From Pseudomonadota bacterium (lineage in GTDB: Bacteria; Pseudomonadota; Gammaproteobacteria; Burkholderiales; Rhodocyclaceae), in the NCBI GenBank assembly GCA_008501585.1, contig QQUN01000046.1, positions 1-64,000 of the forward strand: 64,000 bases of DNA. The letters run 5' to 3'. Both the position numbers and the translations under genes were made by a program. Under the pieces are notes generated by a model. It saw only the letters and a program-made list of their open reading frames with translations, made no database searches and was not told the origin of the DNA. Below are positions 53,428-63,810 of the stretch, piece by piece (the first letter of the stretch is position 1; every line of letters starts with the position of its first letter).

Positions 53428-56400
53428 CGCCCCGCTCACTCGACCCCCTCCGCTTCCCGCTCACCGGCAGCCAGCTCATCGAAGCGAGCGCCGGTACCGG
53501 CAAGACCTACACCATTGCCGCCCTGTATGTGCGCCTGGTGCTCGGCCACGGCGGCGAGGCCGCCTTTGCCCGCCCGCTCACCCCGCCCGAGATCCTGGTC
53601 GTCACCTTTACCGAAGCGGCCACCCAGGAACTGCGCGAGCGCATCCGCCACCGGCTCTCGGACGCCGCCAACGCCTTCCTCGCCACCCCGGACGACGCCC
53701 CCACCGGCGACGCCCTGCTCGACGCGCTGCGCGCCGACATCCCGCCCGACCACTGGCCGACCTGCGCCCGCCGCCTGCAGCTGGCCGCCGAGTGGATGGA
53801 CGAAGCGGCGGTGTCCACCATCCACGGCTGGTGCAACCGCATGCTGCGCGAGCACGCCTTCGACAGCGGCAGCCTGTTCACCCAGGCCCTCGAAACCGAC
53901 CAGAGCGAGCTGCTCGCCGAAGTGGTGCGCGACTACTGGCGCTGCCACATGGTGCCGCTGGGCACCGAGGCCGCCGCCGAAGTGCTGCGCTGGTGGGCCA
54001 CCCCCGAGGCCCTGCAGTCCGAGATCGGCGCGCTCATCGGCCACACCGGCGACCTGGCCAGCGCCGACGCCGCCCCGGCCGAGCTGCTGCACCGCGTGCT
54101 CGGCGAACGCGCCGCCGCGCTGCAAGATCTCAAGGCCCCCTGGGCTAACTGGGTAGATGCGCTGCAAGCCCTGCTCGACGACGCCCGCGAGCGCAAGGCC
54201 TTCAACGGCACCAAACTCAAGAAGAACAACTACGACAGCTGGCTGGCCCGCCTCGCCGCCTGGCGCGACGACCCCGACAGCCTCGACCCCGGCCTCACCG
54301 ACGCCGCCAAGACCCGCCTCACCGACGCCGGGCTGCGCGAGGTGTGGAAAGACGGCACGCCGCCGCAACACCCCGCGCTCGACGCCCTCGCCGCGCTCGA
54401 CGGCGCCCTCGCCGCGCTGCCCGTGGCGCGCAACGACCTGCTCATCCACGCCGCGCACTGGGTCGCCGAACGCTTCGCGCTTGAACAGCAGCGCCGCGCG
54501 CAGATGGGCTTCAACGACCTGCTCACCCGGCTCGCCGCCGCCCTCGCCGGCCCCAATGGCGCCGCCCTGGCCGGGCGCATCCGCGACAGCTTTCCGGTCG
54601 CGCTGATCGACGAGTTCCAGGACACCGACCCGGTCCAGTACGCCATCTTCGACGCCATCTACCGTATCGCCGCGCCCCCGGCCGACACCGCGCTGGTCCT
54701 CATCGGCGACCCCAAGCAGGCGATCTACGCCTTCCGCGGCGCCGACATCCACACCTACCTCGTCGCCCGCCGCGCCTGCGCCGGCCGGCTGCACACCCTG
54801 GCCCGCAACTACCGTTCCACCGTCGACATGGTCGCCGCCGCCAACCGCTGCTTCCGCTTTGCCGAAGACCGCCCCGACGGCGAGGGCGCCTTCCTGTTCA
54901 ACGCCATGGGCGACAACCCCGTGCCCTTCGTCGATGCCGAAGCACAGGGGCGCAAGACCGCCTTCCGCCTCGCCGGCCAGACACCGCCCGCACTCACCGC
55001 CTGGTGGCTGGCCCCGGCCGACGACGGCAAGCCCGTCGCCAAGGGCAGCTACATCCAAACCCTGGCCGAGGCCTGCGCCACCGAGATGGTGCGCCTGCTC
55101 GCCCTCGGCCAGGCCGGCGAGGCCGCCTTTGTCGGCCCCGACGGCACGCAGCCGCTGCGCCCGGCCGACATGGCGGTGCTGGTCAACAACCGCAACGAGG
55201 CCGCCGCCATCCGCGGCGCGCTGGCCGTGCGCGGCGTGCGCAGCGTGTATCTGTCCGACCGCGACTCGGTCCTCGCCACAGCGCAGGCCGCCGACCTGCA
55301 ACACTGGCTCGCCGCCTGCGCCGAGCCCGACGACCCGCAGCGCCTGCGCACCGCCCTGGCCACCCCCACGCTGGCCCTCGACTGGCCCACCCTCGACACC
55401 TTCAACCACGACGAAACCGCCTGGGAAGCCCGCGTGCTGCAGTTCCGCGCCTACCGCGACTGCTGGCGCCAGCAGGGCGTGCTGCCGATGCTGCGCCGCC
55501 TGCTCAACGACTTCGGCCTGCCAGCGCGCCTCATCGCCGCCCCCGGCGAGGGCCAGGCCAGCGGCGAGCGCGCCCTCACCGACCTGCTCCACCTGGCCGA
55601 GCTGTTGCAGCAGGCCAGCGCCGAGATCGACGGCGAGCACGCCCTCATCCGCCACCTCGCCGAACTGCGCGCCGACGCCCGCGCCGGCAGCGACGCGCGC
55701 CAGATCCGCCTCGAGAGCGACGCCGACCTGGTGCAGGTGGTGACCGTGCACAAGTCCAAGGGCCTGGAATACCCGCTGGTCTTCCTGCCCTTCGCCTGCA
55801 GCTACCGCGAGGTGTCGATCAGCGACCTGCCGCTGAAAACCCACGACGCCAACGGCCGGCTGCGCCTGCATCTCGACGGCGACGAGGCCATCCGCCAGCG
55901 CGCCGACCGGGAACGCCTGGGCGAAGACATCCGCAAGCTCTACGTGGCCCTCACCCGCGCCCGCCACGCCACCTGGGTCGGCCTGGCGCCCATCGCCGGG
56001 CTGGAAAAGAGCGCCTTCGGCACCCTGCTCGGCGGCGGCGCGCCGATCGCCCCCGACGGCCTCGCCGCCGCCCTCACCGAGCTGGCCGACGGCTGCACCG
56101 CCATCGCCGTCAGCCCCGCGCCGCCCCCCACGGCCGACCGGCTCCCCCCGGCCACGGAGCACATCGCCCCCGGCCCGGCCCGCCAGCCGCGGCGCGCGGT
56201 GCGCGAGCACTGGTGGGTCGCCAGCTACTCGGCGATCAAGACCGGACGAGCGGGCGCTCAGCCGGCCAGTCGCCCCGCCGCCGACACCCCCGACGAGGAC
56301 GTGCTGGCCGAACTGCAGACCACGCCCGATGCCCCCGCACCGGCGCGCCCCGCTGCCCCCGCCGGCTCCGGCACGCTGCACGGCTTCCCGCGCGGCGCCG

Positions 56401-57110
56401 AGGTCGGCAGCTTCCTGCATGAACTGCTCGAATGGGCCGCCCGGATCGGCTTCGCCGCCGCCGCCAGCAGCCCGGCCCTGCTGCGCGAAGCCATTACCCG
56501 GCGCTGCCAACCACGCGGCTGGGCAGCCTGGGCCGACGCACTCGCCGACTGGCTCAGCGCCTTCCTGACCACCCGCTGGCGCTTGCCGGGCACCGAGATG
56601 TCGCTGGCCACGCTCGACGGCGCCGTCGCCGAGCTGGAGTTCTGGGTCGAGGCGCATGCGGTCGACACCCTCGCCCTCGACCGGCTGGTGTGTGCCCACA
56701 CCCTCGGCGGCATGGCCCGCCCGCCGCTGCAGCCCGACCAGCTCAACGGCATGCTCAAGGGCTTCATCGACCTGGTGTTCGAACACCAGGGGCGCTACTA
56801 CGTGGCCGACTACAAATCCAACTGGCTCGGCCCCGACGACACCGCCTACACGCCGGCCGCGCTCACGGCCGCCATTGCCGAGGCGCGCTACGACCTGCAA
56901 TACGTGCTGTACACCTTCGCCCTGCACCGGCTGCTCACCGCCCGCCTGCCCGACTACGACTACACGCGCCATGTCGGCGGCGCGGTGTACCTGTTCCTGC
57001 GCGGCAGCAACGCCGCCAGCCAGGGCCTGCATGTCGAGCACGTGCCGCGGGCGCTGATCGACGCCCTCGACGCCTTGTTCACCGCCCGCCCGGCAACGGA
57101 GGCTGCCTGA
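53424..57110 (+). CDS. recB: Exodeoxyribonuclease V beta subunit
   Basis: This 1228-residue subunit is the UvrD-like 3'-5' helicase and nuclease of RecBCD. Walker A is [20 protein letters not shown] (residues ~19-38). Other helicase motifs are [51 protein letters not shown] and [14 protein letters not shown]. The C-terminal nuclease motif is [12 protein letters not shown], with Asp and Lys present, so the nuclease should be active. The start is fixed by the ATGA overlap with recC and by position relative to Walker A. Confidence 0.97.
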   Translation: MTPRSLDPLRFPLTGSQLIEASAGTGKTYTIAALYVRLVLGHGGEAAFARPLTPPEILVVTFTEAATQELRERIRHRLSDAANAFLATPDDAPTGDALLDALRADIPPDHWPTCARRLQLAAEWMDEAAVSTIHGWCNRMLREHAFDSGSLFTQALETDQSELLAEVVRDYWRCHMVPLGTEAAAEVLRWWATPEALQSEIGALIGHTGDLASADAAPAELLHRVLGERAAALQDLKAPWANWVDALQALLDDARERKAFNGTKLKKNNYDSWLARLAAWRDDPDSLDPGLTDAAKTRLTDAGLREVWKDGTPPQHPALDALAALDGALAALPVARNDLLIHAAHWVAERFALEQQRRAQMGFNDLLTRLAAALAGPNGAALAGRIRDSFPVALIDEFQDTDPVQYAIFDAIYRIAAPPADTALVLIGDPKQAIYAFRGADIHTYLVARRACAGRLHTLARNYRSTVDMVAAANRCFRFAEDRPDGEGAFLFNAMGDNPVPFVDAEAQGRKTAFRLAGQTPPALTAWWLAPADDGKPVAKGSYIQTLAEACATEMVRLLALGQAGEAAFVGPDGTQPLRPADMAVLVNNRNEAAAIRGALAVRGVRSVYLSDRDSVLATAQAADLQHWLAACAEPDDPQRLRTALATPTLALDWPTLDTFNHDETAWEARVLQFRAYRDCWRQQGVLPMLRRLLNDFGLPARLIAAPGEGQASGERALTDLLHLAELLQQASAEIDGEHALIRHLAELRADARAGSDARQIRLESDADLVQVVTVHKSKGLEYPLVFLPFACSYREVSISDLPLKTHDANGRLRLHLDGDEAIRQRADRERLGEDIRKLYVALTRARHATWVGLAPIAGLEKSAFGTLLGGGAPIAPDGLAAALTELADGCTAIAVSPAPPPTADRLPPATEHIAPGPARQPRRAVREHWWVASYSAIKTGRAGAQPASRPAADTPDEDVLAELQTTPDAPAPARPAAPAGSGTLHGFPRGAEVGSFLHELLEWAARIGFAAAASSPALLREAITRRCQPRGWAAWADALADWLSAFLTTRWRLPGTEMSLATLDGAVAELEFWVEAHAVDTLALDRLVCAHTLGGMARPPLQPDQLNGMLKGFIDLVFEHQGRYYVADYKSNWLGPDDTAYTPAALTAAIAEARYDLQYVLYTFALHRLLTARLPDYDYTRHVGGAVYLFLRGSNAASQGLHVEHVPRALIDALDALFTARPATEAA

Positions 57111-59137
57111 TGCTCGCCCTGACCGACACCGCCGCGCCCATGGCCGCCGTGCTGGCCGACTGGACCGAGCGCGGCTGGCTGCGCCCGATCGACGGGGCCT
57201 TTGCCGCCTTCCTGCGCCATGAGGTGCCCGCCGCCCCGCCACTGCTGATCCTCGCCGCCGCGCTGGCCAGCCACCAGCTCGGCCGCGGCCATGTCTGCCT
57301 CGACCTGGCCGCCACGCTGGCCGACCCGGCCTTTGCCCTGTCGCTGCCACCGGATGGCGCCGAACCCGCGCCGGCCGAGCGCCTGCCGGGCGCGGTGCTG
57401 CGCACGGTCACCCTCGAGGCCTGGCTGGCCGCGCTGCGCTGCGAGGCGCTGGTCGGCCACGGCGACGGCGCCAGCCCACTGGTGCTCGTCGGCCACCGGC
57501 TCTACCTGCGGCGCTACTGGCAGTACGAACAGGCGGTGCGCCAGGGCATCGACCAGCGCCTGCGCACCCCGGTCGAGCTGCCCGAGGCGCCGCTGCGCCA
57601 GACGCTGGCGGCGCTCTTCCCCCCGCCCGCCGCCGGCACCGCCGACTGGCAGCGGCTGGCCTGCGCGCTGGCCGCCCGCAGCGCGTTCAGCATCGTCACC
57701 GGCGGCCCCGGCACCGGCAAGACCACCACCGTCGTCCGGCTGCTCGCCCTGCTGCAGGCCCTGGCGCTGGCCGACCCGGCCCGGCCGCGCGCCTTGCGCA
57801 TCCGCCTTGCCGCGCCCACCGGCAAAGCCGCGGCGCGGCTCAATGCCTCGATTGCCGGCGCCGTGACCCGGCTGCCACTGGACACCCTTGCCCACGGCGA
57901 GAGCATCCGCGAGGCCATCCCGCGCACGGTCACCACCTTGCACCGCCTGCTCGGCAGCCGGCCCGACACCCGCCGTTTTCGGCACCATCCGGGTAACCCG
58001 CTGGCGCTCGACGTGCTGGTGATCGACGAAGCCTCGATGGTCGACCTCGAAATGATGGCCACTGTCCTCGCCGCCCTGCCGCCGCGCGCGCGTCTGGTGC
58101 TGCTCGGCGACAAGGACCAGCTCGCCTCGGTCGAGGCCGGCGCGGTGCTCGGCGAGCTGTGCGCCCGCGCCGCGGCGGGTCACTACACGCCGGCCACCGC
58201 CGCCTGGCTGGCGCAGGCCACTGGCGGCGCGCTGGACACGGCACTCATCGACCCGGCCGGCACGCCGCTCGACCAGGCCATCGCCATGCTGCGGGTCAGC
58301 CACCGCTTCCACGCCGACAGCGGCATCGGACAACTGGCGCAGCGGGTCAATGACGGCGATGTCGACGGGGTCGAAGCCCTCTGGCAGCGCGGCGCGACCG
58401 ACCTGACCCGCCTGGCCGGTGCCGAGTGCACCGAGGCCGGCTTCCGCACGCTGGTCATCGACGGCGGCGCCCCGCCCGGCCAGCGGCGCGGCTATCGCCA
58501 CTACCTGGAGACGCTGCACCGCCAACGGCCGGCGCTCACCGCCGCCCCCGAAGCCTTCGACGCCTGGGCGCAGCAGGTGCTCGACGCCCACGCCGCCTTC
58601 CAGCTGCTGTGCGCGCTGCGCCGCGGCCCCTGGGGCGTGGCGGGCCTGAACCCGCGCATTGCCGCCGCACTGCACGAGGCCGGCCTGATCGCCGCCACCG
58701 AGGGCTGGTATGCCGGCCGGCCGGTGCTGGTCACCCGCAACGACTACGGCCTGGGCCTGATGAACGGCGACATCGGCATCGCCCTCGAGCTGCCCGACGC
58801 CACGGCCCAGGGCTGGACGCTGCGCGTCGCCTTCCCCGCCGGTGAGCGAGGCGCGGGCATCAAATGGGTATTGCCCAGCCGGCTGCAGGCCATCGAGACG
58901 GTCTTTGCGCTCACGGTGCACAAGTCGCAGGGCTCGGAGTTCGAGCATGTCGCGCTTGCCCTGCCCGAGACACCCACCCCCATCCTCACCCGCGAGCTGC
59001 TGTACACCGGCATCACCCGGGCGCGGGCGCATTTCACGCTGCTCAGCCCCGGCGCGGTGCACGTGCAGCGTCATGCCATCGAGAAGCGTGTACAGCGCGA
59101 CAGTGGATTGATGAGCGTGCCTGAGTCGGCGGCTTAG
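57110..59137 (+). CDS. recD: Exodeoxyribonuclease V alpha subunit
   Basis: This 675-residue SF1B 5'-3' helicase subunit has Walker A GGPGTGKTTTVVRLLA, Walker B VLVIDEASMVDLEMM, LLGDKDQLASVEAGAVLGEL, and the C-terminal motif TVHKSQGSEFEHVALALP with LLYTGITRARAHFTL. The ATG at 57110 overlaps the recB stop as TGATG. The 3' end overlaps the convergent exonuclease gene by 4 bp. Confidence 0.96.
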   Translation: MLALTDTAAPMAAVLADWTERGWLRPIDGAFAAFLRHEVPAAPPLLILAAALASHQLGRGHVCLDLAATLADPAFALSLPPDGAEPAPAERLPGAVLRTVTLEAWLAALRCEALVGHGDGASPLVLVGHRLYLRRYWQYEQAVRQGIDQRLRTPVELPEAPLRQTLAALFPPPAAGTADWQRLACALAARSAFSIVTGGPGTGKTTTVVRLLALLQALALADPARPRALRIRLAAPTGKAAARLNASIAGAVTRLPLDTLAHGESIREAIPRTVTTLHRLLGSRPDTRRFRHHPGNPLALDVLVIDEASMVDLEMMATVLAALPPRARLVLLGDKDQLASVEAGAVLGELCARAAAGHYTPATAAWLAQATGGALDTALIDPAGTPLDQAIAMLRVSHRFHADSGIGQLAQRVNDGDVDGVEALWQRGATDLTRLAGAECTEAGFRTLVIDGGAPPGQRRGYRHYLETLHRQRPALTAAPEAFDAWAQQVLDAHAAFQLLCALRRGPWGVAGLNPRIAAALHEAGLIAATEGWYAGRPVLVTRNDYGLGLMNGDIGIALELPDATAQGWTLRVAFPAGERGAGIKWVLPSRLQAIETVFALTVHKSQGSEFEHVALALPETPTPILTRELLYTGITRARAHFTLLSPGAVHVQRHAIEKRVQRDSGLMSVPESAA

Positions 59138-59730
59138 ACGAAGCAGCGGGCCAGCTGGGCCTTGGGGGTGCGCTGGATGCGCTGCAACAGGTCGACGGAG
59201 ACCTCGGCCACCCGGTGGCGCGCACGCAACTCGTCGGATAGGCGCAGCAGCAAGCTGGCCGCCATCTCGGCATCGGCCAGGGCGCGGTGGTAACGCCCGG
59301 CGACCGGCAGCTGCGCATACTCGACCAGCGCGCCCAGCTTGTGGCTCGGCGCCTGCGGCAGCAGCCGGCGCGACAGCAGCAGGGAACAGACGAAGGCCTG
59401 CTGCCGGCGCCGCCCGATCCGCGCCAGCTCGGCGTCCCAGAACTTGCTGTCGAATGAAGCGTTGTGGGCCACCAGCGGGTAGTGGCCGACAAAATCGGCC
59501 ACCGCCTGCATCACCTCGCCGGCGGGCGGCGCGGCGCGGACCATGGCGTTGGAGATGCCGGTCAGGGATTCGATGAAGGGCGGAATCGGGACGCCGGCGT
59601 TCATCAGGCTCTGGTAGCGATCGACGATCCGGCCGTCTTCCACGATCGCCGCCGCCACCTCGGTGGCACGGTCGCCCTGCGCCGGCGACAGGCCCGTCGT
59701 CTCGAAGTCGATGACCGCAACGATCTCCAT
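59134..59730 (-). CDS. DnaQ-like 3'-5' exonuclease (DEDD family)
   Basis: The protein has 198 residues. Exo I is AVIDFETTGLSPAQ, Exo II is LVAHNASFDSKFW and Exo III is YHRALADAEMAASLL, so the four acidic ligands and the His are present (DEDDh). A short C-terminal region follows. Stand-alone proteins of this kind proofread or trim single-stranded DNA or RNA ends. It starts 14 bp after the small DUF5710-type gene, so the two are probably one operon. Confidence 0.9.
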   Translation of the reverse strand: MEIVAVIDFETTGLSPAQGDRATEVAAAIVEDGRIVDRYQSLMNAGVPIPPFIESLTGISNAMVRAAPPAGEVMQAVADFVGHYPLVAHNASFDSKFWDAELARIGRRRQQAFVCSLLLSRRLLPQAPSHKLGALVEYAQLPVAGRYHRALADAEMAASLLLRLSDELRARHRVAEVSVDLLQRIQRTPKAQLARCFV

Positions 59731-59744
59731 GCCCGGACCGCGCC

Positions 59745-60044
59745 TCAGCCGCTCAGCGCAAAGGGTCGGCAAGCGTCGCAGACCTCCCACGGCGCGCAGT
59801 CGCACACACGGGGGTGCTCGACATAGTTGGCGCCAGTCTGGACCCGCGACGCGACCTGGCGCCGGGCCGGCGCGGCCTTGGGCGGCGGCGCGGCGCCATC
59901 GTGCGGGCTGGGCGACCAGCGGACAAAGGGCGCAAGATCCGTCTTGCCCTCGATGTACCAGGTCTTGCGCGCCGCATCCCAGCGCGCACCGAGCTGCTTG
60001 GCCTGGTCCTTCTCGGCGAACGGCACCTTCAGATTCAGCCTCAT
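59745..60044 (-). CDS. DUF5710-domain protein with C-terminal cysteine cluster
   Basis: This 99-residue protein has an N-terminal DUF5710-like motif (LNLKVPFAEKDQAKQLGARW then DAARKTWYIEGKTDLAPFVR), a fold found fused to primases and topoisomerases and thought to bind nucleic acid or nucleotide. The C-terminus has a CxCx5CxxC set (CDCAPWEVCDAC), possibly a small metal site. The start was taken at ATG 60044, with a longer form to 60098 also open. It precedes the exonuclease gene by 14 bp. Function is unknown. Confidence 0.75.
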   Translation of the reverse strand: MRLNLKVPFAEKDQAKQLGARWDAARKTWYIEGKTDLAPFVRWSPSPHDGAAPPPKAAPARRQVASRVQTGANYVEHPRVCDCAPWEVCDACRPFALSG

Positions 60045-60158
60045 CGGGCCACCCCGCAACAGCGCATCACAACATTCACTCCAGAGCCCACCAAGCATCG
60101 ACCTGTGTTGCCCGGCGCCGCCTGCGTGGCAGAGGCCGTTTGAGGGGGGCGCTCGCGC

Positions 60159-62303
60159 TCAAAACCCGCTCTCCCGAATCAACACACCGGCCGCATTTTC
60201 CAGGAATTCGGCAAAAAGGGTGCGCGGCGCCGCGTCGATCACCACATGGCCGCGCTCGGCGTGCGTCAGCCCACCCCCGTCATTGACGGCGAGGGTAACA
60301 CGGTACAGCGCGCGGTCCGGGATCAGCTGGCCGTTCTGCTCACGGACCAGGATCTCGCCGCCATGCGGGGCGGCAAGCATGGGCTCGGGCAGGATCCGTG
60401 TCGCGTCCCGGTCGATGCGGAGCACACGCACGACACGCACGGGTTTGCCGGCGGTCTCGGGGAAGAAACGCCCGCCGGCACCGGCGGCGATGCGTTCGAT
60501 TTCCTGCTCGCCAAGATAGGTATCGACCTGCCAGGAGGAGGGGTCGACCAACACGCCCAGGCGCTGCTTCGGCGCCACCCATTGCCCGGGCGCCAGGTCG
60601 GGCGGCAAATCGAGCAAGCGGCCGGCAAAGGGCGCCACCGGAAGCAGGCGCGCCTGTTCCCGGGCCAGGCCTGCCTGCTGCGCCTGCGCCACGGCAAGCT
60701 CCTGTTGCAGCACGAGTTGCCGGTTGCGCCACTCGGGGTCGAAACCGGCGCCGGCCACCTGCCAGCCCAGCGCCTGTGCGCGCGCCGCGGCGGCCGATTG
60801 CTGGCTGGCCAGCTCTGGCGACGCCAGCACCATCAACGGCGCCCCCGCCTCGACCGTGCCGCCCGCGGGCACCGGCAGTGCCACCACCTGGGCGGCCGCC
60901 GGTGCCACCAGCGGAAAGGCCTGCGCCGGGCGCAACATCGCCCCCCCACCGACCTGGACCCGCCAGGGGACGACGCCAAGCAGCAGCAGAGCGGCCATCA
61001 TCCAGCACGTGCGTCGCCAGCGCCGCCCCCGGCGCAACGCATGCCAGCGCTGCCGCCACAGCCCCAGCTCGCGCAACATCGGCCGCAGGAGAAACCAGAA
61101 GATCTCGACCGCGAACAGGACGATGCCGACCACCTTGGCGAACATGTGATAGACGAGCAGCGCGATGCCGAGAAAGACCACCAGGCGATAGACCCACACC
61201 AGGTAGGCGAAGAGGATCAGGCCGCGGCGGCGCCCAGCGGACATCTGTTCGGGCGGCGGCTCACCGGTGCCGAACAGGCTCTCGCGCAGTTGCCAGCGCG
61301 CCAGCGCAAAGGCGCGCGGGTGCAGATTGGGCATCTGCAACCAGTCCATGAGAATGAAGTAGCCATCAAAGCGCAGAAAGGGCGAAAGGTTGATCGCCAC
61401 GGTGCTCACCCAGGTGGTGGTGGCCAGCAGGAAGGCGGCGCTGCGCAGCGCACCGTCCGGCAGCAGCGCCCAGGCGAGCGTGGCCCAGGCGGCGACCATC
61501 AGCTCGGTGAGGATTCCGGCACTGCCCACCCGCAGGCGCTGCCGGTGATCCCGCAGCTTCCAGGTCTCGTTGACGTCCGTGTAGGCCATGGGAAACAGCA
61601 CCAGAAAGGCCACCCCCATGGTCGGCACACGGCAACCATAGCGCTTGGCCGTGAAGGCATGGCCAAGCTCATGAAGAAACTTGACGACCACCAGCGTCAG
61701 CGCATAGTTCGCCAGCCCCTGCCAGGAAAACGTGTCGACCAGGGTGGCGACGAAGGGCTCCCACTGCCGGGCCACGGCGATCACGCCGGTGAGCAGCGCC
61801 AGCGCTGTCAGCAGGAAGAAGCCACGGCCAAAGAAGGGTGCGACCCAAGGCAGTGTGCGCTCGAGCCAGCGATCCGGATAGAAGAGCGGCAGGCGGAAGA
61901 AGAGGTAGTTGTGGACCAAGACCTGCCACCAGCGCTGTTCGCTGCGTGCCTTCTTCGCCAGCAGCCAGGTGCTGCCCCCGGCGTCGGAGAGTGCGAGCAG
62001 TTCGTTCGCGCGGAGGAAATCGAGGACCTGCCGCACATCACGCTCGCTCGCCTGCAACGTCGTCTCCCGCGCCAGGGCCTCGACAATGCGACCGGGCGTG
62101 CCGGCCTGCCAGCGTGCCAGGATTTCGAACGCCAGCCAGTCGATACGGAAAAACAGGTTGCGCACCGGGTCCTGGAGTACCCAGGCGGGCGAGCCGTCGG
62201 CCGCCGGCGCACTGGCATGGAGCGAAAGCTCCTCGCGCAGCGGTGGCAGGGCGTCGGAGCGTGTTCCGGCGCGTGCCCCCGGTATGGCCATGGCCACTCC
62301 CAT
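60159..62303 (-). CDS. PqqD-like / M50 (site-2 protease-like) / HlyD-type fusion membrane protein
   Basis: The protein has 714 residues. Residues ~25-105 resemble a PqqD winged-helix domain (LFFRIDWLAFEILARWQAG). A polytopic M50 metalloprotease region follows, with zinc motif HELGH (211-215) in VVVKFLHELGHAFTAKRYGC and the distal Asp motif INLSPFLRFDGYFILMD (about 304-320). After more helices, a single TM (MMAALLLLGVVPW) leads to a periplasmic HlyD-like barrel-sandwich and coiled-coil part (AFPLVAPAAAQVVALPVPAG). The ATG at 62303 overlaps the upstream HlyD stop as TGATG. Catalytic residues are intact. The substrate and role are unknown. Confidence 0.85.
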   Translation of the reverse strand: MGVAMAIPGARAGTRSDALPPLREELSLHASAPAADGSPAWVLQDPVRNLFFRIDWLAFEILARWQAGTPGRIVEALARETTLQASERDVRQVLDFLRANELLALSDAGGSTWLLAKKARSEQRWWQVLVHNYLFFRLPLFYPDRWLERTLPWVAPFFGRGFFLLTALALLTGVIAVARQWEPFVATLVDTFSWQGLANYALTLVVVKFLHELGHAFTAKRYGCRVPTMGVAFLVLFPMAYTDVNETWKLRDHRQRLRVGSAGILTELMVAAWATLAWALLPDGALRSAAFLLATTTWVSTVAINLSPFLRFDGYFILMDWLQMPNLHPRAFALARWQLRESLFGTGEPPPEQMSAGRRRGLILFAYLVWVYRLVVFLGIALLVYHMFAKVVGIVLFAVEIFWFLLRPMLRELGLWRQRWHALRRGRRWRRTCWMMAALLLLGVVPWRVQVGGGAMLRPAQAFPLVAPAAAQVVALPVPAGGTVEAGAPLMVLASPELASQQSAAAARAQALGWQVAGAGFDPEWRNRQLVLQQELAVAQAQQAGLAREQARLLPVAPFAGRLLDLPPDLAPGQWVAPKQRLGVLVDPSSWQVDTYLGEQEIERIAAGAGGRFFPETAGKPVRVVRVLRIDRDATRILPEPMLAAPHGGEILVREQNGQLIPDRALYRVTLAVNDGGGLTHAERGHVVIDAAPRTLFAEFLENAAGVLIRESGF

Positions 62304-63733
62304 CAGTAGCCCACAAAGGCGCGCAGCGCCGCGATCGGCTTGCGCAGCACCCAATAGACCAGGGGCACCCGCTCACCGGTGATGCGGGCCGACCCCTTGA
62401 GCCCCACCCGTGGCGCCGTGGCGCCAGGCGCCAGATCGGCCCGCAAACGGTAGGCATAGCCCCCTTCGGGCCGGATCTGAGCCTCATGGGCGATATGGCG
62501 AACCCGGGCGTCGACCGGAGAAAAAGGCAGGGCGTTGAGATACAAGGTGAGCGTGGCCGCCTCCGGAAAGTCGATCAGATCGGCGGGTGACAGCCAGGCT
62601 TCGATCTCCACATCGCCAGGGGCCGCAACCACCATGACCCGCTCGCCAGTGCTCACCGGCCGGCCCACCCATTCGTTCGGATCGTCGAACAGAATCACCC
62701 CATCCTGCGGTGCGGTCACCGCCGCACGCGCGTTGAGATCCCGAACGAGCGCCACCTCGGCCCGCTTCTCCTCGATATGCCCCTGCAGCGTGGCAATCTG
62801 CGCCTTGCTCTTGCCGTCGAAGACCGCCTGCTGGGCGAACTGCCGATACTCCGCCTCGGCCGTGGCAAGCGCCTGCTCGGCGACCAGCAAGCGGCTTTGC
62901 AGCGTGGTCCGGTCGAACTCGAAAAGCGGCGTGCCCGCGGTGACCGTCTGGTTGGGCTGCACCAGCACACGGTCGACGATGCCGTCGAGCGGCGCACGGA
63001 TGACCGCCGGATGCGCCGGCACCAGTTCGGCCGGCGCCAGCACGGTCAGGCGCACCGGAAGAAACAGCGCCAGCGCGACGAGCAGGGCCCAGCGGCGGGC
63101 AGGCCGCCGCCAGAAGGCGCGCACCAGCCCGCCCCAGGCGAGCGGACGGCACAGGGCACGCAATGCGGCACGCGTCGGCAGCAAGGCACGGCACGCCTCG
63201 CGCAGCGAAGCCATCAGCCCACGCCGCTCATGGGGTTGCCACAAGCGCCAGGATTGGGTCCACAAGGCGCACCATTCGGTGAGCAGGACGATCTCCCCTT
63301 CACGCCACGGGGTGTCGCGCGCAAACAGCCAGGCACCGGGCGAGGCGCCATCGCCGGAGGCGGGCAGCGGCAGCCACACGGCATGCGCCGGCCACCATTC
63401 GGCCCACTGCGCCGCGTCGTCGGCGGCCAGGTCGGCGGCGGTCAGGGTTTGCGGCGCGGCGGGACGCGTTTCGCGAAGCTGAGCGGCAACCCGTTCAAGC
63501 CATTGCACATACGGCGCATTGGCCTCCACGGCAGCCACGCCGGAGAGCGTCGTCACGCCGCCGTCGGCGAGCCACAGCACCGCCTGCCGGTACGGCAGCA
63601 GCGCCCGGGTTTCATTGGTGGCGATGAAGCCCAGTTCGGCAGCGGACGCCGCCGCACGCGCCCGTCGCCCGAGTTGCAGCAGATGCAGCAGGGCGGTTTC
63701 ACCGGTCTGCTCTGGGTGTGATGGCTGGGACAC
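62303..63733 (-). CDS. HlyD-family periplasmic adaptor with N-terminal GAF-like region
   Basis: The protein has 476 residues, beginning at GTG 63733. Residues ~10-175 form a soluble region like GAF sensor domains (ARAAASAAELGFIATNETRA; QAVLWLADGGVTTLSGVA). A membrane segment lies at about 212-232 (WALLVALALFLPVRLTVL). A barrel-sandwich half (PAVIRAPLDGIVDRVLVQPN), a coiled-coil (LLVAEQALATAEAEYRQFAQ) and a beta-barrel half (TAPQDGVILFDDPNEWVGRP) complete the adaptor. No ABC or RND permease gene lies downstream; the M50/HlyD fusion follows directly. No good ribosome site was seen at the GTG, so the start is uncertain. Confidence 0.83.
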   Translation of the reverse strand: MSQPSHPEQTGETALLHLLQLGRRARAAASAAELGFIATNETRALLPYRQAVLWLADGGVTTLSGVAAVEANAPYVQWLERVAAQLRETRPAAPQTLTAADLAADDAAQWAEWWPAHAVWLPLPASGDGASPGAWLFARDTPWREGEIVLLTEWCALWTQSWRLWQPHERRGLMASLREACRALLPTRAALRALCRPLAWGGLVRAFWRRPARRWALLVALALFLPVRLTVLAPAELVPAHPAVIRAPLDGIVDRVLVQPNQTVTAGTPLFEFDRTTLQSRLLVAEQALATAEAEYRQFAQQAVFDGKSKAQIATLQGHIEEKRAEVALVRDLNARAAVTAPQDGVILFDDPNEWVGRPVSTGERVMVVAAPGDVEIEAWLSPADLIDFPEAATLTLYLNALPFSPVDARVRHIAHEAQIRPEGGYAYRLRADLAPGATAPRVGLKGSARITGERVPLVYWVLRKPIAALRAFVGY

Positions 63734-63810
63734 GAAGATGTCTCGAAGTTAGCTCGGCAACAGTAATGGAAAACGACACGACACTCAGGCCGCGCTTCGC
63801 CCGGGCCGTG

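Noticed and set aside
53436-57350. A very long open frame antisense to recB and the start of recD
   Set aside because: It mirrors third-position GC in the opposite strand, has low-complexity Gly/Ala/Val/Gln composition and no domain; recB is fully conserved on the other strand.
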